Source: Chlamydiota bacterium (GTDB lineage Bacteria; Chlamydiota; Chlamydiia; Chlamydiales; Rhabdochlamydiaceae). Taken from it: a stretch of 37,517 nt of DNA. Position 1 is the stretch's first letter, and every line of letters starts with the position of its first letter. The position numbers and the translations under genes were made by a program. Below are positions 1 through 8,926 of this stretch, piece by piece. Location: positions 1-37,517 of the forward strand of contig JABDCS010000018.1 in assembly GCA_013288005.1 (NCBI GenBank). Reading direction: 5' to 3'. The notes below the pieces were generated by a model. That model made no database searches and was not told the origin of the DNA. It saw nothing but the letters and a program-made list of their open reading frames with translations.

Positions 1-1332
1 GGATTCGTCTACCCGGGGTCGGAAATTTATGGAGGCTTTGCGAACACTTATAGCTATGGGCCCAATGGCGTAGAACTGAAGAAAAATATCCGTGATCTAT
101 GGTGGAAGACCTTTGTGCATCACCGCGAAGACATGGTGGGCATGGATGGTCCTATTCTTCTGCATCCGCGCGCTTGGGAAGCATCGGGTCATGTGGCTGG
201 ATTTAGTGATGCACTAGTGGATTGCAAAAAATGTAAAAGCCGATTTAGAGCTGATCACGTTTTAGAGGCTGCCCTTCACTACGACGTCGAAGGGTTATCT
301 ATGGATCAAATGAATGAGTTGATTAAAGAAAACCGTATAACATGTCCTAAATGCAGCGCATGCGAGTGGACTAACGTGCGCCATTTCAATCTCATGTTTT
401 CGACCCAAATGAATAAAACCAGTGACAACCAAGAGCAGGGTCATGCTTTTCTTCGCCCTGAAACAGCCCAGGCTATTTTTCTCGATTTCAAAAACATTAT
501 CGATACGATGCGGGTACAGATCCCCTTTGGCGTGGCGCAAATCGGAAAAGCTTTCCGCAATGAAATCACTCCAGGCAACTTTCTCTTTCGCGTGATCGAA
601 TTTGAACAAATGGAAATCGAATACTTTATCCCTCCTAATGGATGGGAAAAATTTTTTGAAAGCTGGCTGGCCAATATGCAAGAGTGGTCTTTAGCGATTG
701 GACTGAATCCGCAAAAAATCTCCCTTCACGAACATCCTAAAGAAAAACTGTCTCACTATTCGAAACGCACGGTCGACATTATGTACGACTTTCCATTTGG
801 AAGGTCTGAGCTGTATGGCCTTGCTTACCGAACAGATTTTGATCTGATGCGTCATAGTGAATTCGCGCGGACAAAATTAGAATACCTCGATCCTAAAACC
901 AACGAGCGCTATGTTCCGCATGTGGTCGAGCCGACCTTTGGCCTTGACCGTACCCTACTCGCTATTCTCTGCGATGCCTACGAGGAGGAGAAGCTGGAAA
1001 ATGGAGAGACTCGAACCGTTCTTAGATTATCTCCTAAAATTGCACCGGTCAAAATCGCCGTTTTTCCTTTAATGAAAAAAGAGCCTCTGGCAGAAAAAGC
1101 GCGTGGAATTTTTCTTGCGCTACGCGAACGGTGGAATACACAATACGATGACTCTGGAGCAATTGGAAAACGGTACCGAAGGCAGGATGAAATTGGAACA
1201 CCGCTATGCATCACGATCGACTTTGAAACACTTGAAAATGATTCGGTTACTCTTCGCCATCGGGATAGCATGCAGCAAGAACGCCTTCCTGTAGCAGAGC
1301 TTACAAGTCGTATTGAAGCCCTCCTTAGATAA
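1..1332 (+). CDS. glyQS: Glycyl-tRNA synthetase, dimeric type (5' end cut off by window)
   Basis: Charges tRNA-Gly with glycine in the cytosol. The frame is open from base 1 and the first residues (GFVYPGSEIYGGFANTYSYG) are already inside the conserved N-terminal part of the alpha2-type enzyme, so the true start lies upstream. Class II motif 2 is visible as FRNEITPGNFLFRVIEFEQM, motif 3 as GLDRTLLAILCDAYEEE, followed by an anticodon-binding domain over roughly the last 100 residues. A CxxC pair (CKKC) and a second one (CPKC) suggest a zinc-binding insertion. This is the archaeal/eukaryotic/Gram-positive kind of GlyRS, not the alpha-beta kind that, as I recall, Chlamydia trachomatis carries as one fused chain next to dnaG. 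It converges on the DCC gene. Confidence 0.95.
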   Translation, partial: GFVYPGSEIYGGFANTYSYGPNGVELKKNIRDLWWKTFVHHREDMVGMDGPILLHPRAWEASGHVAGFSDALVDCKKCKSRFRADHVLEAALHYDVEGLSMDQMNELIKENRITCPKCSACEWTNVRHFNLMFSTQMNKTSDNQEQGHAFLRPETAQAIFLDFKNIIDTMRVQIPFGVAQIGKAFRNEITPGNFLFRVIEFEQMEIEYFIPPNGWEKFFESWLANMQEWSLAIGLNPQKISLHEHPKEKLSHYSKRTVDIMYDFPFGRSELYGLAYRTDFDLMRHSEFARTKLEYLDPKTNERYVPHVVEPTFGLDRTLLAILCDAYEEEKLENGETRTVLRLSPKIAPVKIAVFPLMKKEPLAEKARGIFLALRERWNTQYDDSGAIGKRYRRQDEIGTPLCITIDFETLENDSVTLRHRDSMQQERLPVAELTSRIEALLR

Positions 1333-1333
1333 A

Positions 1334-1359
1334 GCTCCTCTCTCGAGGAGTTCCTATTT
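1334..1359 (+). terminator. Weak hairpin between convergent genes
   Basis: Bases 1335-1340 (CTCCTC) pair with 1345-1350 (GAGGAG) across a 4-base loop, directly after the glyQS stop codon. A short pyrimidine-rich tail follows. The stem is only 6 bp and the U-tract is poor, so it is a weak intrinsic terminator at best. It lies before the end of the opposing DCC gene and could serve both strands. Confidence 0.3.
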
Positions 1360-1766
1360 CATGGGAGAAAACGGTCTTTTTGCGAGCGAAAGAAGCGGTC
1401 TGGAACATCTTCAAGGGGAAACAGGCGCCGCATCTTAGCTACCAAGCGATAAATCAGATCGGGAATCCAGGGAATAAAGCAAGCCCACCCAATCCACTTC
1501 CATTTGCCTCCGACAATCCAAAAACAACGCAATGAAGCTCTACCGCGCATCCAGACCATGCTCGGGGGTCTATTGACATTTTCAATGACGATCATAGTAT
1601 TTGCACGGCGCAAGTAGGCCATTTTACCTTTAAGTCCTTGCTTCGCTGTTTTGCCGTTTAAGGGTGAAAAAATAAATTTATCCTTGAGGTCGATTGCAAT
1701 GAGGTGGGCCACAGCGCGACGACAGAAGCGACAAGTATCATCAAATAGGACGAGGTGATCTTTCAT
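1359..1766 (-). CDS. DCC-family (DUF393) thiol-disulfide oxidoreductase-like protein
   Basis: A 135-residue protein with the N-terminal signature VLFDDTCRFC, in which the acidic pair and CxxC of the DCC/DUF393 family are clear. The family is thioredoxin-like and predicted to be redox active; its substrates are largely unknown. The middle holds a conserved-looking segment rich in Arg and Trp and a hydrophobic stretch (WKWIGWACFIPWIPDLIY) that could touch the membrane. The start codon overlaps the dnaG stop as ATGA, so it is probably translated by coupling as the second gene of a dnaG-DCC operon. Family assignment is firm; function is inferred. Confidence 0.85.
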   Translation of the reverse strand: MKDHLVLFDDTCRFCRRAVAHLIAIDLKDKFIFSPLNGKTAKQGLKGKMAYLRRANTMIVIENVNRPPSMVWMRGRASLRCFWIVGGKWKWIGWACFIPWIPDLIYRLVAKMRRLFPLEDVPDRFFRSQKDRFLP

Positions 1767-3529
1767 GGGTACCTAACTTGCGGTGGGTGTTTTTTGATCT
1801 CAGAAAATTTTTGGGTAAGCTCCAGAGCTTCTTCATCACTACAGCTTCCACTTTGGATTTTGATTTTAATTTTCTCTGCTTCTTCGAGCCAATCACGCTG
1901 AAGTAAACTTGTGATCGTGACTAGACAGCCCTCTTCAGCCTTTTGTAAATTGACTTTCTTTTGCAAAATTTGAGAAATCAGCAAAGGATCCTCTTTTTCA
2001 TCGATTAAACTGGCCAAGTTAAGAAAATCGCAGGGTGTATTCTGCGTATACGCCTGCAGACAACTCTCAAGCCATTTTCGACAAATAGGCACCTTCATTT
2101 TTTGCAAAACATCGTTGTGCTCCATCAGAGCTAAAATACGGGACTGCAGCTCACCAGAGAGAAGCGCCCAGCGTAAGATATCGATTTCGAGAATTCTATG
2201 CGGATCAATATCAAATCCAAAGAGTTTAGCTGAAGACTGTTTTTTTACTACAGCACGAACTACAGGAACAGATGCACCTAAAGTTTCTTCAGGGATTTTT
2301 AGAAGAGTAGCTAATTGGCGGAGGCTTTCATGAATCATAACGGGATGTTCCCATGCCCGAATACGCGCTACAATCTCTTCTGCTAGCTGACTTTTGATAG
2401 CAGGTTGTGCAAGGTCCACGCTCTCTGCTCGGTATTGAATGAGAAATGGCAAGTATTCGAGACTTTTTTCCATTCGTTGTAGGAAGGCTTCCGGCCCCTC
2501 TTCTTTCAATAAATTATCTGGATCTTTTCCTGGGGGCAGAACAATAACTTTGGCCGCTACTCCTTTTTTCTGAAATAGATCACCAATTTTGCAAGCAGCT
2601 TCCTGGCCCGCCTTATCTGCATCTAATGCGAGAAAAATCTCTTTAACCCCCAATCGGATTAATTCATCCCTGTGACCTTCTCCAAATGCTGTTCCTTGTC
2701 CAGCCACAGCAATTGTAAAACCTGTTTGGATCAAACGCAGAGCATCAATCTGGCCTTCGACAATAATTGCCTTTCTTTCTTTAGCAATTCTCTTCCGAGA
2801 ATAAGAAAGACCAAAAAGAACATGCGACTTCTTGAAAAGAGGTGTCTCTGGGGTGTTGATGTACTTACCGCCCAACGTAGCTTCCTTAAACTTCCTTCCC
2901 GAAAAACCTATTACATTTCCTACTGCATCACGGATCGGAAACATGATTCTTTCTGTAAAAAAATCGCCTTTGGCATTACGAATAAGTCCGGCCTGTTCGC
3001 CGTCATGTTCGCTAATCCCCGCTTCGCGGAGATACTGGCAAAGTGCATCTTTTCTTTGTGGCGCGGCCCCAATTTGGAAATTATTGATAAAAGCGAGATC
3101 AATCCCCCGTTTATATAAATAGTTAAGAGCTTCATGCCCTTCTTCCGTATGCAAAAGAAAAAAATGGTAGAATTGACAAGCTGTTTCAAGCGCAGCTTTG
3201 AGAAGAGTTTTATTAGGACCTGTCTCAATCGCTTGATTGGACTTCTCAAGCACGACTTGAAAACGCTCTGCTAGATATTCAACAGCTTCTGTAAAACCCA
3301 TTTGCATGTGCTGCAATAAAAAGGCGATCGCGTCTCCATGAGCTCCACAACCAAAGCAGTGGTAGTGCGTATCACCTCGCTTCACGACGAACGAAGGCGA
3401 CTTCTCCTCATGGAAGGGGCAGAGGGCTTTATAGGAAGTGCCAGCACGTTTAAGATCGAGATGCGAGGATAGGACCTCAATTAAATCGATCTTCTGACGT
3501 AACGTATCCAAACTAGATGTCGTGTACAT
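1763..3529 (-). CDS. dnaG: DNA primase DnaG
   Basis: Synthesises RNA primers for chromosomal replication at the fork, together with the DnaB helicase. The 588-residue protein has the usual order: an N-terminal CHC2 zinc-binding domain with C37, H40, C58 and C61 (CPFH and CFGCG), the primase core with the IMFPIRDAVGNVIGFSGR segment, and a TOPRIM domain with IIVEGQIDAL and the acidic ALDADKAG motif. The EGxxD motif reads EGQID instead of the commoner EGYMD, a tolerated change that keeps the catalytic Glu and Asp. The C-terminal helicase-interaction region is present but diverged. The neighbour glyRS and the downstream DCC gene fit the chlamydial arrangement. Confidence 0.96.
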   Translation of the reverse strand: MYTTSSLDTLRQKIDLIEVLSSHLDLKRAGTSYKALCPFHEEKSPSFVVKRGDTHYHCFGCGAHGDAIAFLLQHMQMGFTEAVEYLAERFQVVLEKSNQAIETGPNKTLLKAALETACQFYHFFLLHTEEGHEALNYLYKRGIDLAFINNFQIGAAPQRKDALCQYLREAGISEHDGEQAGLIRNAKGDFFTERIMFPIRDAVGNVIGFSGRKFKEATLGGKYINTPETPLFKKSHVLFGLSYSRKRIAKERKAIIVEGQIDALRLIQTGFTIAVAGQGTAFGEGHRDELIRLGVKEIFLALDADKAGQEAACKIGDLFQKKGVAAKVIVLPPGKDPDNLLKEEGPEAFLQRMEKSLEYLPFLIQYRAESVDLAQPAIKSQLAEEIVARIRAWEHPVMIHESLRQLATLLKIPEETLGASVPVVRAVVKKQSSAKLFGFDIDPHRILEIDILRWALLSGELQSRILALMEHNDVLQKMKVPICRKWLESCLQAYTQNTPCDFLNLASLIDEKEDPLLISQILQKKVNLQKAEEGCLVTITSLLQRDWLEEAEKIKIKIQSGSCSDEEALELTQKFSEIKKHPPQVRYP

Positions 3530-3552
3530 GAAACTCTTGTAAGTGCAGGCGA

Positions 3553-3801
3553 TTATTCAACAAATTTAAAACGCGGCTGAAAAATGCCATTGATCTCGAT
3601 CTTTTCTAGGAACATTTCCAATGGGCGAACCCAGAGCTCTTGTTTTCCATAAAGAGCACGGTAAACAACCATTTCTTCCAAGGTTTCACTATGGCGACAA
3701 GCACCAAGAACTTGATAGCGCATTTTCTTATAATGCTCATAGATTCCAATTTTTAGTTGTGATGCATTTGTCGAAAATGACGCTAAAGTTTCATTTGACA
3801 T
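3553..3801 (-). CDS. DUF1653 family protein
   Basis: A small protein of 82 residues with the DUF1653 pattern: KIGIYEHYKKMRYQVLG, then ARHSE-like CRHSETLEEMVVYRALYG and LWVRPLEMFLE. The family has an SH3-like beta fold; its biochemical role is not established. The open frame extends 43 codons further upstream, but that extension is read out of the dispersed intergenic repeat at 3841-3884. The start at 3801 (MSNETL) has an AGGA at 8-base spacing, so it is preferred. It lies 23 bases upstream of dnaG on the same strand and may be its operon leader gene. Confidence 0.85.
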   Translation of the reverse strand: MSNETLASFSTNASQLKIGIYEHYKKMRYQVLGACRHSETLEEMVVYRALYGKQELWVRPLEMFLEKIEINGIFQPRFKFVE

Positions 3802-3840
3802 AAGAGGTATCCTAAAGTTAGGGATTCCAATGAAATTAAG

Positions 3841-3884
3841 TGAGTGTACCAAAAGTAAATTTATCTCGATTTTCTGAGCTTTTT
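3841..3884 (-). repeat. Dispersed intergenic repeat, copy A
   Basis: Read on the minus strand this segment gives AAAAAGCTCAGAAAATCGAG, a short variable piece, then ATTTACTTTTGGTACACTCA. It aligns almost base for base with segments at 21457-21503 and 31957-32005. Next to it CTCGATTTT (3865-3873) and AAAATCGAG (3890-3898) form a 9-bp inverted repeat with a 16-base loop. It sits between the divergent DUF1653 gene and the unknown gene at 4071. No coding role. Confidence 0.8.
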
Positions 3885-4070
3885 GATTCAAAATCGAGGA
3901 TAATATACGAAGTTTGCTATTACCCCTCAATTTTGAAATCGGCTCAAAAGATACAAAAGCGACAGAACTTAAGTTTAAAGGATCCTCTCTAAAGTTTCAT
4001 TTTTACTTCCTTTGGACTTTAACAAAATAGAGGTTTTGCAGAAAATTAAAGCTATACACGGCGAGACTTC

Positions 4071-4511
4071 ATGGAAACTTGCAAACAAGTTGGAGAGGTC
4101 CTTCAGCATCCCTCTTCTTCTCATCCCGATGCTTCACACGCATTTACAGATCCTGATTTGAGTCATCTTCGCGAGCGAATCAAAAAAATCATGATCCCTA
4201 ATCTCATTCGAGTTTTCGAATTAAAATTCGCCGCCCAACAGGCAGGCATGCCCCCTTCTCGACTTTTAGGAAATCGGCCTGATGCAACAAAAATTGATGA
4301 GATCTTGAATAAGCTTAGCTGCCTTAAAAACGATCTTGAACTCCTTCGGGTATGGGGTGATAGCTGTCTTAAACAGGTAGAAAGGGCTGTTGATGAAGTC
4401 TCGGACATCAAAGTAAAAATTAGCACTAACACGCCTCACGAGGAAATTTCTGAAAACACATGCGATGCAGAAAAAAGTGGTGACGAACACCTGAAAAAAC
4501 CAGGAAGCTAA
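4071..4511 (+). CDS. Conserved-position hypothetical protein upstream of mutS
   Basis: A 146-residue acidic, mostly helical protein that I do not recognise. No signal peptide or membrane segment is seen. The centre (about residues 28-60) is LRERIKKIMIPNLIRVFELK followed by a Gln/Ala-rich helix and PPSRLLGNRPDATKIDEILN, which resembles a helix-turn-helix or short coiled-coil interaction unit; the last 40 residues are polar and probably disordered. Only one base separates its stop from the mutS start, so it is cotranscribed with mutS and uvrC. Chlamydia has a small hypothetical gene at the same place, which may be its orthologue, but I cannot confirm this. Confidence 0.7.
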   Translation: METCKQVGEVLQHPSSSHPDASHAFTDPDLSHLRERIKKIMIPNLIRVFELKFAAQQAGMPPSRLLGNRPDATKIDEILNKLSCLKNDLELLRVWGDSCLKQVERAVDEVSDIKVKISTNTPHEEISENTCDAEKSGDEHLKKPGS

Positions 4512-4512
4512 T

Positions 4513-7092
4513 ATGACCACCCCCATGATGGTTCAATGGCAATCATGCAAAGACAAAGCAAAAGATGCCCTGCTACTCTTTAGACTAGGGGATTTTTATG
4601 AAGCCTTCCATGATGATGCCTTTATTCTAGCAAAAGAACTTGAACTGACATTGACCAAGCGACAAGAAATCCCCATGAGTGGTATTCCCTTCCATGCATG
4701 TGAAGGGTATCTAGATAGATTACTGAGTCGCGGGTTCAAGGTCGCCATTGCGGAACAGGTCGAAGATCCGCGGTCTACCAAAGGCCTCGTGCGCCGTGAA
4801 ATTGTACGCATCATCACTCCCGGAACAGTCGTCCAATCTTCCTTATTGCAAGACAAGCAAAATCACTATTTAGCCTCTCTTACCCGCCTTAATTCTATTT
4901 TTGGATTAGCATTACTCGATCTTTCCACAGGCGAGATGAAGGTTTTTGAATTTGAAGAAGAGGCTGAAGTTTTCGAGGAACTCTATAGAAAAGATCCTCG
5001 GGAATTACTAGTCTCTGATAAATGTATGGCCCATCACAAAGAGGCTGTCCAAAAATTCTCCTCGATCACAGGATGTCTTTGCCAAAATAAAGAAGAATGG
5101 TCCTATGACCACCGCATGGCCTACGACACCCTCATCCATCATTTCCAAGTACAAACTCTCGATGGCTTCGGACTGAAAGGAATGACGGCTGCCGTTAATT
5201 CTGCAGGAGCCCTTCTGCATTATGTTCATCAAGAATTGAATCTTTCCATCGATCATATCACAGAGATTCGGGTCGAGACGCTGGGCCTTACCATGTCAAT
5301 TGATCGAACAACTCAGCGCCACCTAGAATTGACCCAAGCCCTTCACGATCCCACTAGCGACTTTACGCTTTTAGGCATATTGGATCAGACACGTACTCCC
5401 ATGGGAGGACGCCTGCTTCGCGAATGGCTCTTACATCCCCTTCTGGACGTCGAGGCCATTCACAAGCGACAAGATGCTATCGCGTGTTTGATGAGCTCAA
5501 ATTGTCATCTGTTAAAAGGCAATCTTGAGAAAATCCGCGACCTCAATCGGCTAATCGCTCGCCTTTCGAGCGGATACGCTACACCACGTGACATGCTTGC
5601 TCTTCGACTCTCTTTAGAGGTCATTCCCGGACTTGCTGACACTATACGGAATTATCCATCGATACTTTTACAAAAATGCCTAACCGAACTGAAAGATGTT
5701 AACACGATAACGAAAACAATCGCTTCCACGTTAACTGACGAACCACCCATTAAACTCAACGAAGGCGGCGTGATTCGTGAAGGTTTCAATGTAGAGCTCG
5801 ATGAATTACGCAACCTTCATAACTCCAATACAGACTGGCTGATTGCTTACCAAACACGTTTACGCGAATCGACAGGAATTAAAACACTAAAAGTCAATTT
5901 TACTAGAGCGTTTGGTTATTACATTGAAGTCAGTCGTGGACAGGCCGAAAAGATGCCCGCTTCTTTTGTAAGGAAGCAAACACTGGTCAATGCTGAGCGC
6001 TTTATCTCGCCCGAATTAAAGGAATATGAATATAAAATCTTAACAGCTGAAGAAAAGATCTCTGCGCTGGAAAATGAACTCTTTCAAAAACTGCGCGATC
6101 AGGTCCTTTTCCACATTGACGACATTCGTAAAATCTCGAAGGCTGTCGCCGAGATTGATTGTCTTTACTCCCTAACCGAGGTCGCTGAAAGAAGGCGCTA
6201 TGTACGTCCTCTTATTGACCATTCCTCTTGCCTATCGATTGAAAAAGGACGCCACCCTGTTATCGAAACATCGCTGCCTGAGGGGCACTTTGTACCGAAT
6301 AACACAGAGTTAGATGATGAACGCCGACTCGCTCTTATTACAGGCCCCAATATGGCGGGAAAATCTACCTACATCCGCCAAAATGCCTTAATCGCGATAA
6401 TGGCCCAAATGGGATCTTTCGTTCCCGCACAAGCTGCGCATATTGGCCTTATTGATAAGCTTTTTAGTCGTATCGGTGCGAGTGACGATCTTGCACGCGG
6501 GCAATCGACTTTTATGGTCGAAATGAGCGAGACGGCTAATATTTTACACAATGTCACCTCTAGGTCGCTTGTCGTTCTGGACGAAATAGGACGAGGCACA
6601 AGCACTTATGATGGCATCGCCATTGCCTGGGCGGTTGCAGAATTTTTACTCACAACCCCTGGGAAACAAGCCAAAACACTTTTTGCTACTCATTACTCCG
6701 AACTCAATGCCATGGAAGGAAAGATTGCGGGAGCTTTTACGTGCAATGTAGCCGTTCACGAATCTGAGCGAGGAATTGCCTTTCTACATAAAATCCTCCC
6801 GGGTGGGACTGATCGCAGCTATGGTATTCATGTGGCTAAACTTGCAGGGCTTCCTTCGGCCACTATTAGAAAGGCAGAAGAGATGCTCGAAAAAATAAGT
6901 AAAGGTTCATCTTCCTCCCCTACCCGCACTCCACCCAAACAGCTCGATCTTTTCGCAGAAACTCCTCCGGAAGAGACAATAAAAGAGGCGATCTTTTCCG
7001 ACTTACGCTCGTTAGAGCCGGATGCGTTAACCCCTCTTGATGCTTTAGGAATTCTCGCTCGCTGGAAAAAACGTATTCTCCATGGGATTTAA
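4513..7092 (+). CDS. mutS: DNA mismatch repair protein MutS
   Basis: Recognises base mismatches and small loops after replication and signals to MutL through ATP binding. The 859-residue length is normal. The mismatch-binding Phe-X-Glu is F28-Y29-E30 in RLGDFYEAF. The C-terminal ATPase has Walker A GPNMAGKST near residue 610, Walker B VVLDEIGRGTSTYDG near residue 687 and the FATHYSEL signature. Start chosen at 4513 because AGGA lies 6 bases upstream and the N-terminus TPMMVQWQ aligns with other MutS proteins. The last 11 bases overlap uvrC, so the two repair genes are translationally coupled. Confidence 0.97.
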   Translation: MTTPMMVQWQSCKDKAKDALLLFRLGDFYEAFHDDAFILAKELELTLTKRQEIPMSGIPFHACEGYLDRLLSRGFKVAIAEQVEDPRSTKGLVRREIVRIITPGTVVQSSLLQDKQNHYLASLTRLNSIFGLALLDLSTGEMKVFEFEEEAEVFEELYRKDPRELLVSDKCMAHHKEAVQKFSSITGCLCQNKEEWSYDHRMAYDTLIHHFQVQTLDGFGLKGMTAAVNSAGALLHYVHQELNLSIDHITEIRVETLGLTMSIDRTTQRHLELTQALHDPTSDFTLLGILDQTRTPMGGRLLREWLLHPLLDVEAIHKRQDAIACLMSSNCHLLKGNLEKIRDLNRLIARLSSGYATPRDMLALRLSLEVIPGLADTIRNYPSILLQKCLTELKDVNTITKTIASTLTDEPPIKLNEGGVIREGFNVELDELRNLHNSNTDWLIAYQTRLRESTGIKTLKVNFTRAFGYYIEVSRGQAEKMPASFVRKQTLVNAERFISPELKEYEYKILTAEEKISALENELFQKLRDQVLFHIDDIRKISKAVAEIDCLYSLTEVAERRRYVRPLIDHSSCLSIEKGRHPVIETSLPEGHFVPNNTELDDERRLALITGPNMAGKSTYIRQNALIAIMAQMGSFVPAQAAHIGLIDKLFSRIGASDDLARGQSTFMVEMSETANILHNVTSRSLVVLDEIGRGTSTYDGIAIAWAVAEFLLTTPGKQAKTLFATHYSELNAMEGKIAGAFTCNVAVHESERGIAFLHKILPGGTDRSYGIHVAKLAGLPSATIRKAEEMLEKISKGSSSSPTRTPPKQLDLFAETPPEETIKEAIFSDLRSLEPDALTPLDALGILARWKKRILHGI

Positions 7093-8917
7093 ACTCGAAG
7101 ATTTAGCAAAATTTCCGATTGAAAGTGGTGTTTACATCATGAAAGATGTAAACGGTGCCGTTTTATATGTGGGAAAAGCAAAAAATCTTAAAAATCGGAT
7201 CAAAAATTATTTCACGATAAGTGGAGACAATCGTGCGATGATCCCTTTTCTTCTTACGGAAATAGAAGACATAGACACCCTAGTTGTCCCGTCAGAAAAA
7301 GATGCTCTTCTTGTCGAAAATACGCTTATTAAAAAACATCAACCGAAATACAACGCACTTCTGAAAGATGATAAGACTTTTATCGGTCTTCTCATTACCT
7401 CGCACAATCTTTGGCCTATGCTTCGGCTTGTCCGCTACAAGGGCAAACCAACAGAAAAAGGCCTCTATTTTGGCCCTTATGTGAGTGCGTATGCTGCTCG
7501 CGAAGTATATGAACTGCTTAGCCGCCTATTTCCTCTCCGACAATGCTCTGATGAAGAACTAAAGAGACGTGTACGTCCCTGCCTACTCTACTCAATGAAA
7601 AAATGCGTCGCTCCCTGTGTAGGTAAATGTACGAAGGAAGAATATGATCTCTTTGTCAACGGTGCAGTACGCTTTTTAAAAGGTCAAAATAAGGAAATTG
7701 TCAAAACACTTGAAGCTGACATGTACAAAGCTTCTAACAATCTGGAATACGAAAAAGCTGCCGCTCTTCATAAGACCATCCGACAAATCCAAGAGATCAC
7801 GCAAGCTAACCAACTCGTAGCTAAAATAAAAGGCATTGATGCCGATGTGCTAGCCCTACACCGCGAAGGATATGAGGTTGCACTAGCCCTACTCTATTGG
7901 CGAGATGGCAAACTTATGGGATCTGATTATTACCTTTTCCATGAAATTGCAAATGATGATGGGGATCTCATTGCCTCTTTTATCTTGCAACACTACACAG
8001 AGCATACGGAACTGCCTAAAGAGATACTGATCTCTTGCTCGCTCACCGCCATACACAGTCTTGAAGAAGCACTCGAAGAACGCATTCATAAAGCGCTCAA
8101 GATTCACCATCCACAAAAAGGTGATAAACAGAAACTTGTTGCCATAGCCCATGCTAATGCGCAAGCCTACTTTCACCAGAAAAAAAATCAGCGTGATATC
8201 ACAGATAGAACTCTTGCCGAACTTGAAGAAAAACTAAAACTTAATCGATTCCCTTCCCGCATTGAATGTTTTGATATTTCTAATTTAGCCGGTAAAGAAA
8301 TGGTGGGGTCGATGGTCGCTTTTACTAATGGAGAAAAAGACAAAAAACGAACACGCCTTTTCAAAATTAAAGAAGCTAAAGCAGGTGATGATTATGGAGC
8401 CATGAGAGAAGTCCTCTCGAGACGCCTTTTACGCGCTAAAGACGAGATGGATTTGCCCGATCTCATCATCGTCGATGGAGGAAAGGGACAACTCAACATC
8501 GCTCTTGAAGTGCTAAAAGAACTCGATATCGCCTCTGTCGACACCATAGGACTTGCAAAAGAAGATGCTCGACATGATAAAGGTCTACGAGCAGAGCGCG
8601 TTTTCTTACCCCATATCAGTGATCCCATCTCTTTCGATACACATTCTCCGCTTCTTTTTTTCCTCCAGAGAATTCGTGATGAAGCCCATAGACTAGCCAT
8701 TGGCTTTCATCGAAAACGCCGTTCGAAGAATCTTATCAGCAGTGCGCTCGAAGATCTTCCTGGGATAGGCCCTATCAAACAACAGCGCCTCTTACGTCAC
8801 TTTGGTAGCGTAGCGCGAATCCGCGCTGCATCCAAAGAAGAACTGGCCGAAGTACAAGGGTTAACAGAGAAAGACCAAGTCAATTTGATCGCGCATTTCC
8901 AAAAAGCACAACCTTGA
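7082..8917 (+). CDS. uvrC: Excinuclease ABC subunit C (UvrC)
   Basis: Makes both incisions around a lesion during nucleotide excision repair, after UvrA/UvrB have verified damage. The N-terminal GIY-YIG nuclease is seen as GVYIMKDVNGAVLYVGKAKN. A UvrB-interaction (UVR) helix pair follows near residue 210 (NNLEYEKAAALHKTIRQI). The C-terminal RNase H-like nuclease carries ECFDIS and DLIIVDGGKGQLN, and the end has tandem helix-hairpin-helix motifs (LEDLPGIGPIKQQRLLRHFG). At 611 residues it is full length. It overlaps the end of mutS and converges on the unknown gene at 8927, nine bases away. Confidence 0.97.
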   Translation: MGFKLEDLAKFPIESGVYIMKDVNGAVLYVGKAKNLKNRIKNYFTISGDNRAMIPFLLTEIEDIDTLVVPSEKDALLVENTLIKKHQPKYNALLKDDKTFIGLLITSHNLWPMLRLVRYKGKPTEKGLYFGPYVSAYAAREVYELLSRLFPLRQCSDEELKRRVRPCLLYSMKKCVAPCVGKCTKEEYDLFVNGAVRFLKGQNKEIVKTLEADMYKASNNLEYEKAAALHKTIRQIQEITQANQLVAKIKGIDADVLALHREGYEVALALLYWRDGKLMGSDYYLFHEIANDDGDLIASFILQHYTEHTELPKEILISCSLTAIHSLEEALEERIHKALKIHHPQKGDKQKLVAIAHANAQAYFHQKKNQRDITDRTLAELEEKLKLNRFPSRIECFDISNLAGKEMVGSMVAFTNGEKDKKRTRLFKIKEAKAGDDYGAMREVLSRRLLRAKDEMDLPDLIIVDGGKGQLNIALEVLKELDIASVDTIGLAKEDARHDKGLRAERVFLPHISDPISFDTHSPLLFFLQRIRDEAHRLAIGFHRKRRSKNLISSALEDLPGIGPIKQQRLLRHFGSVARIRAASKEELAEVQGLTEKDQVNLIAHFQKAQP

Positions 8918-8926
8918 AATCCAGAG

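Noticed and set aside
3553..3930. Longer DUF1653 frame with 43 extra N-terminal codons
   Set aside because: The extra codons read through the dispersed repeat and do not resemble the family; a start at 3801 with AGGA fits the family length.
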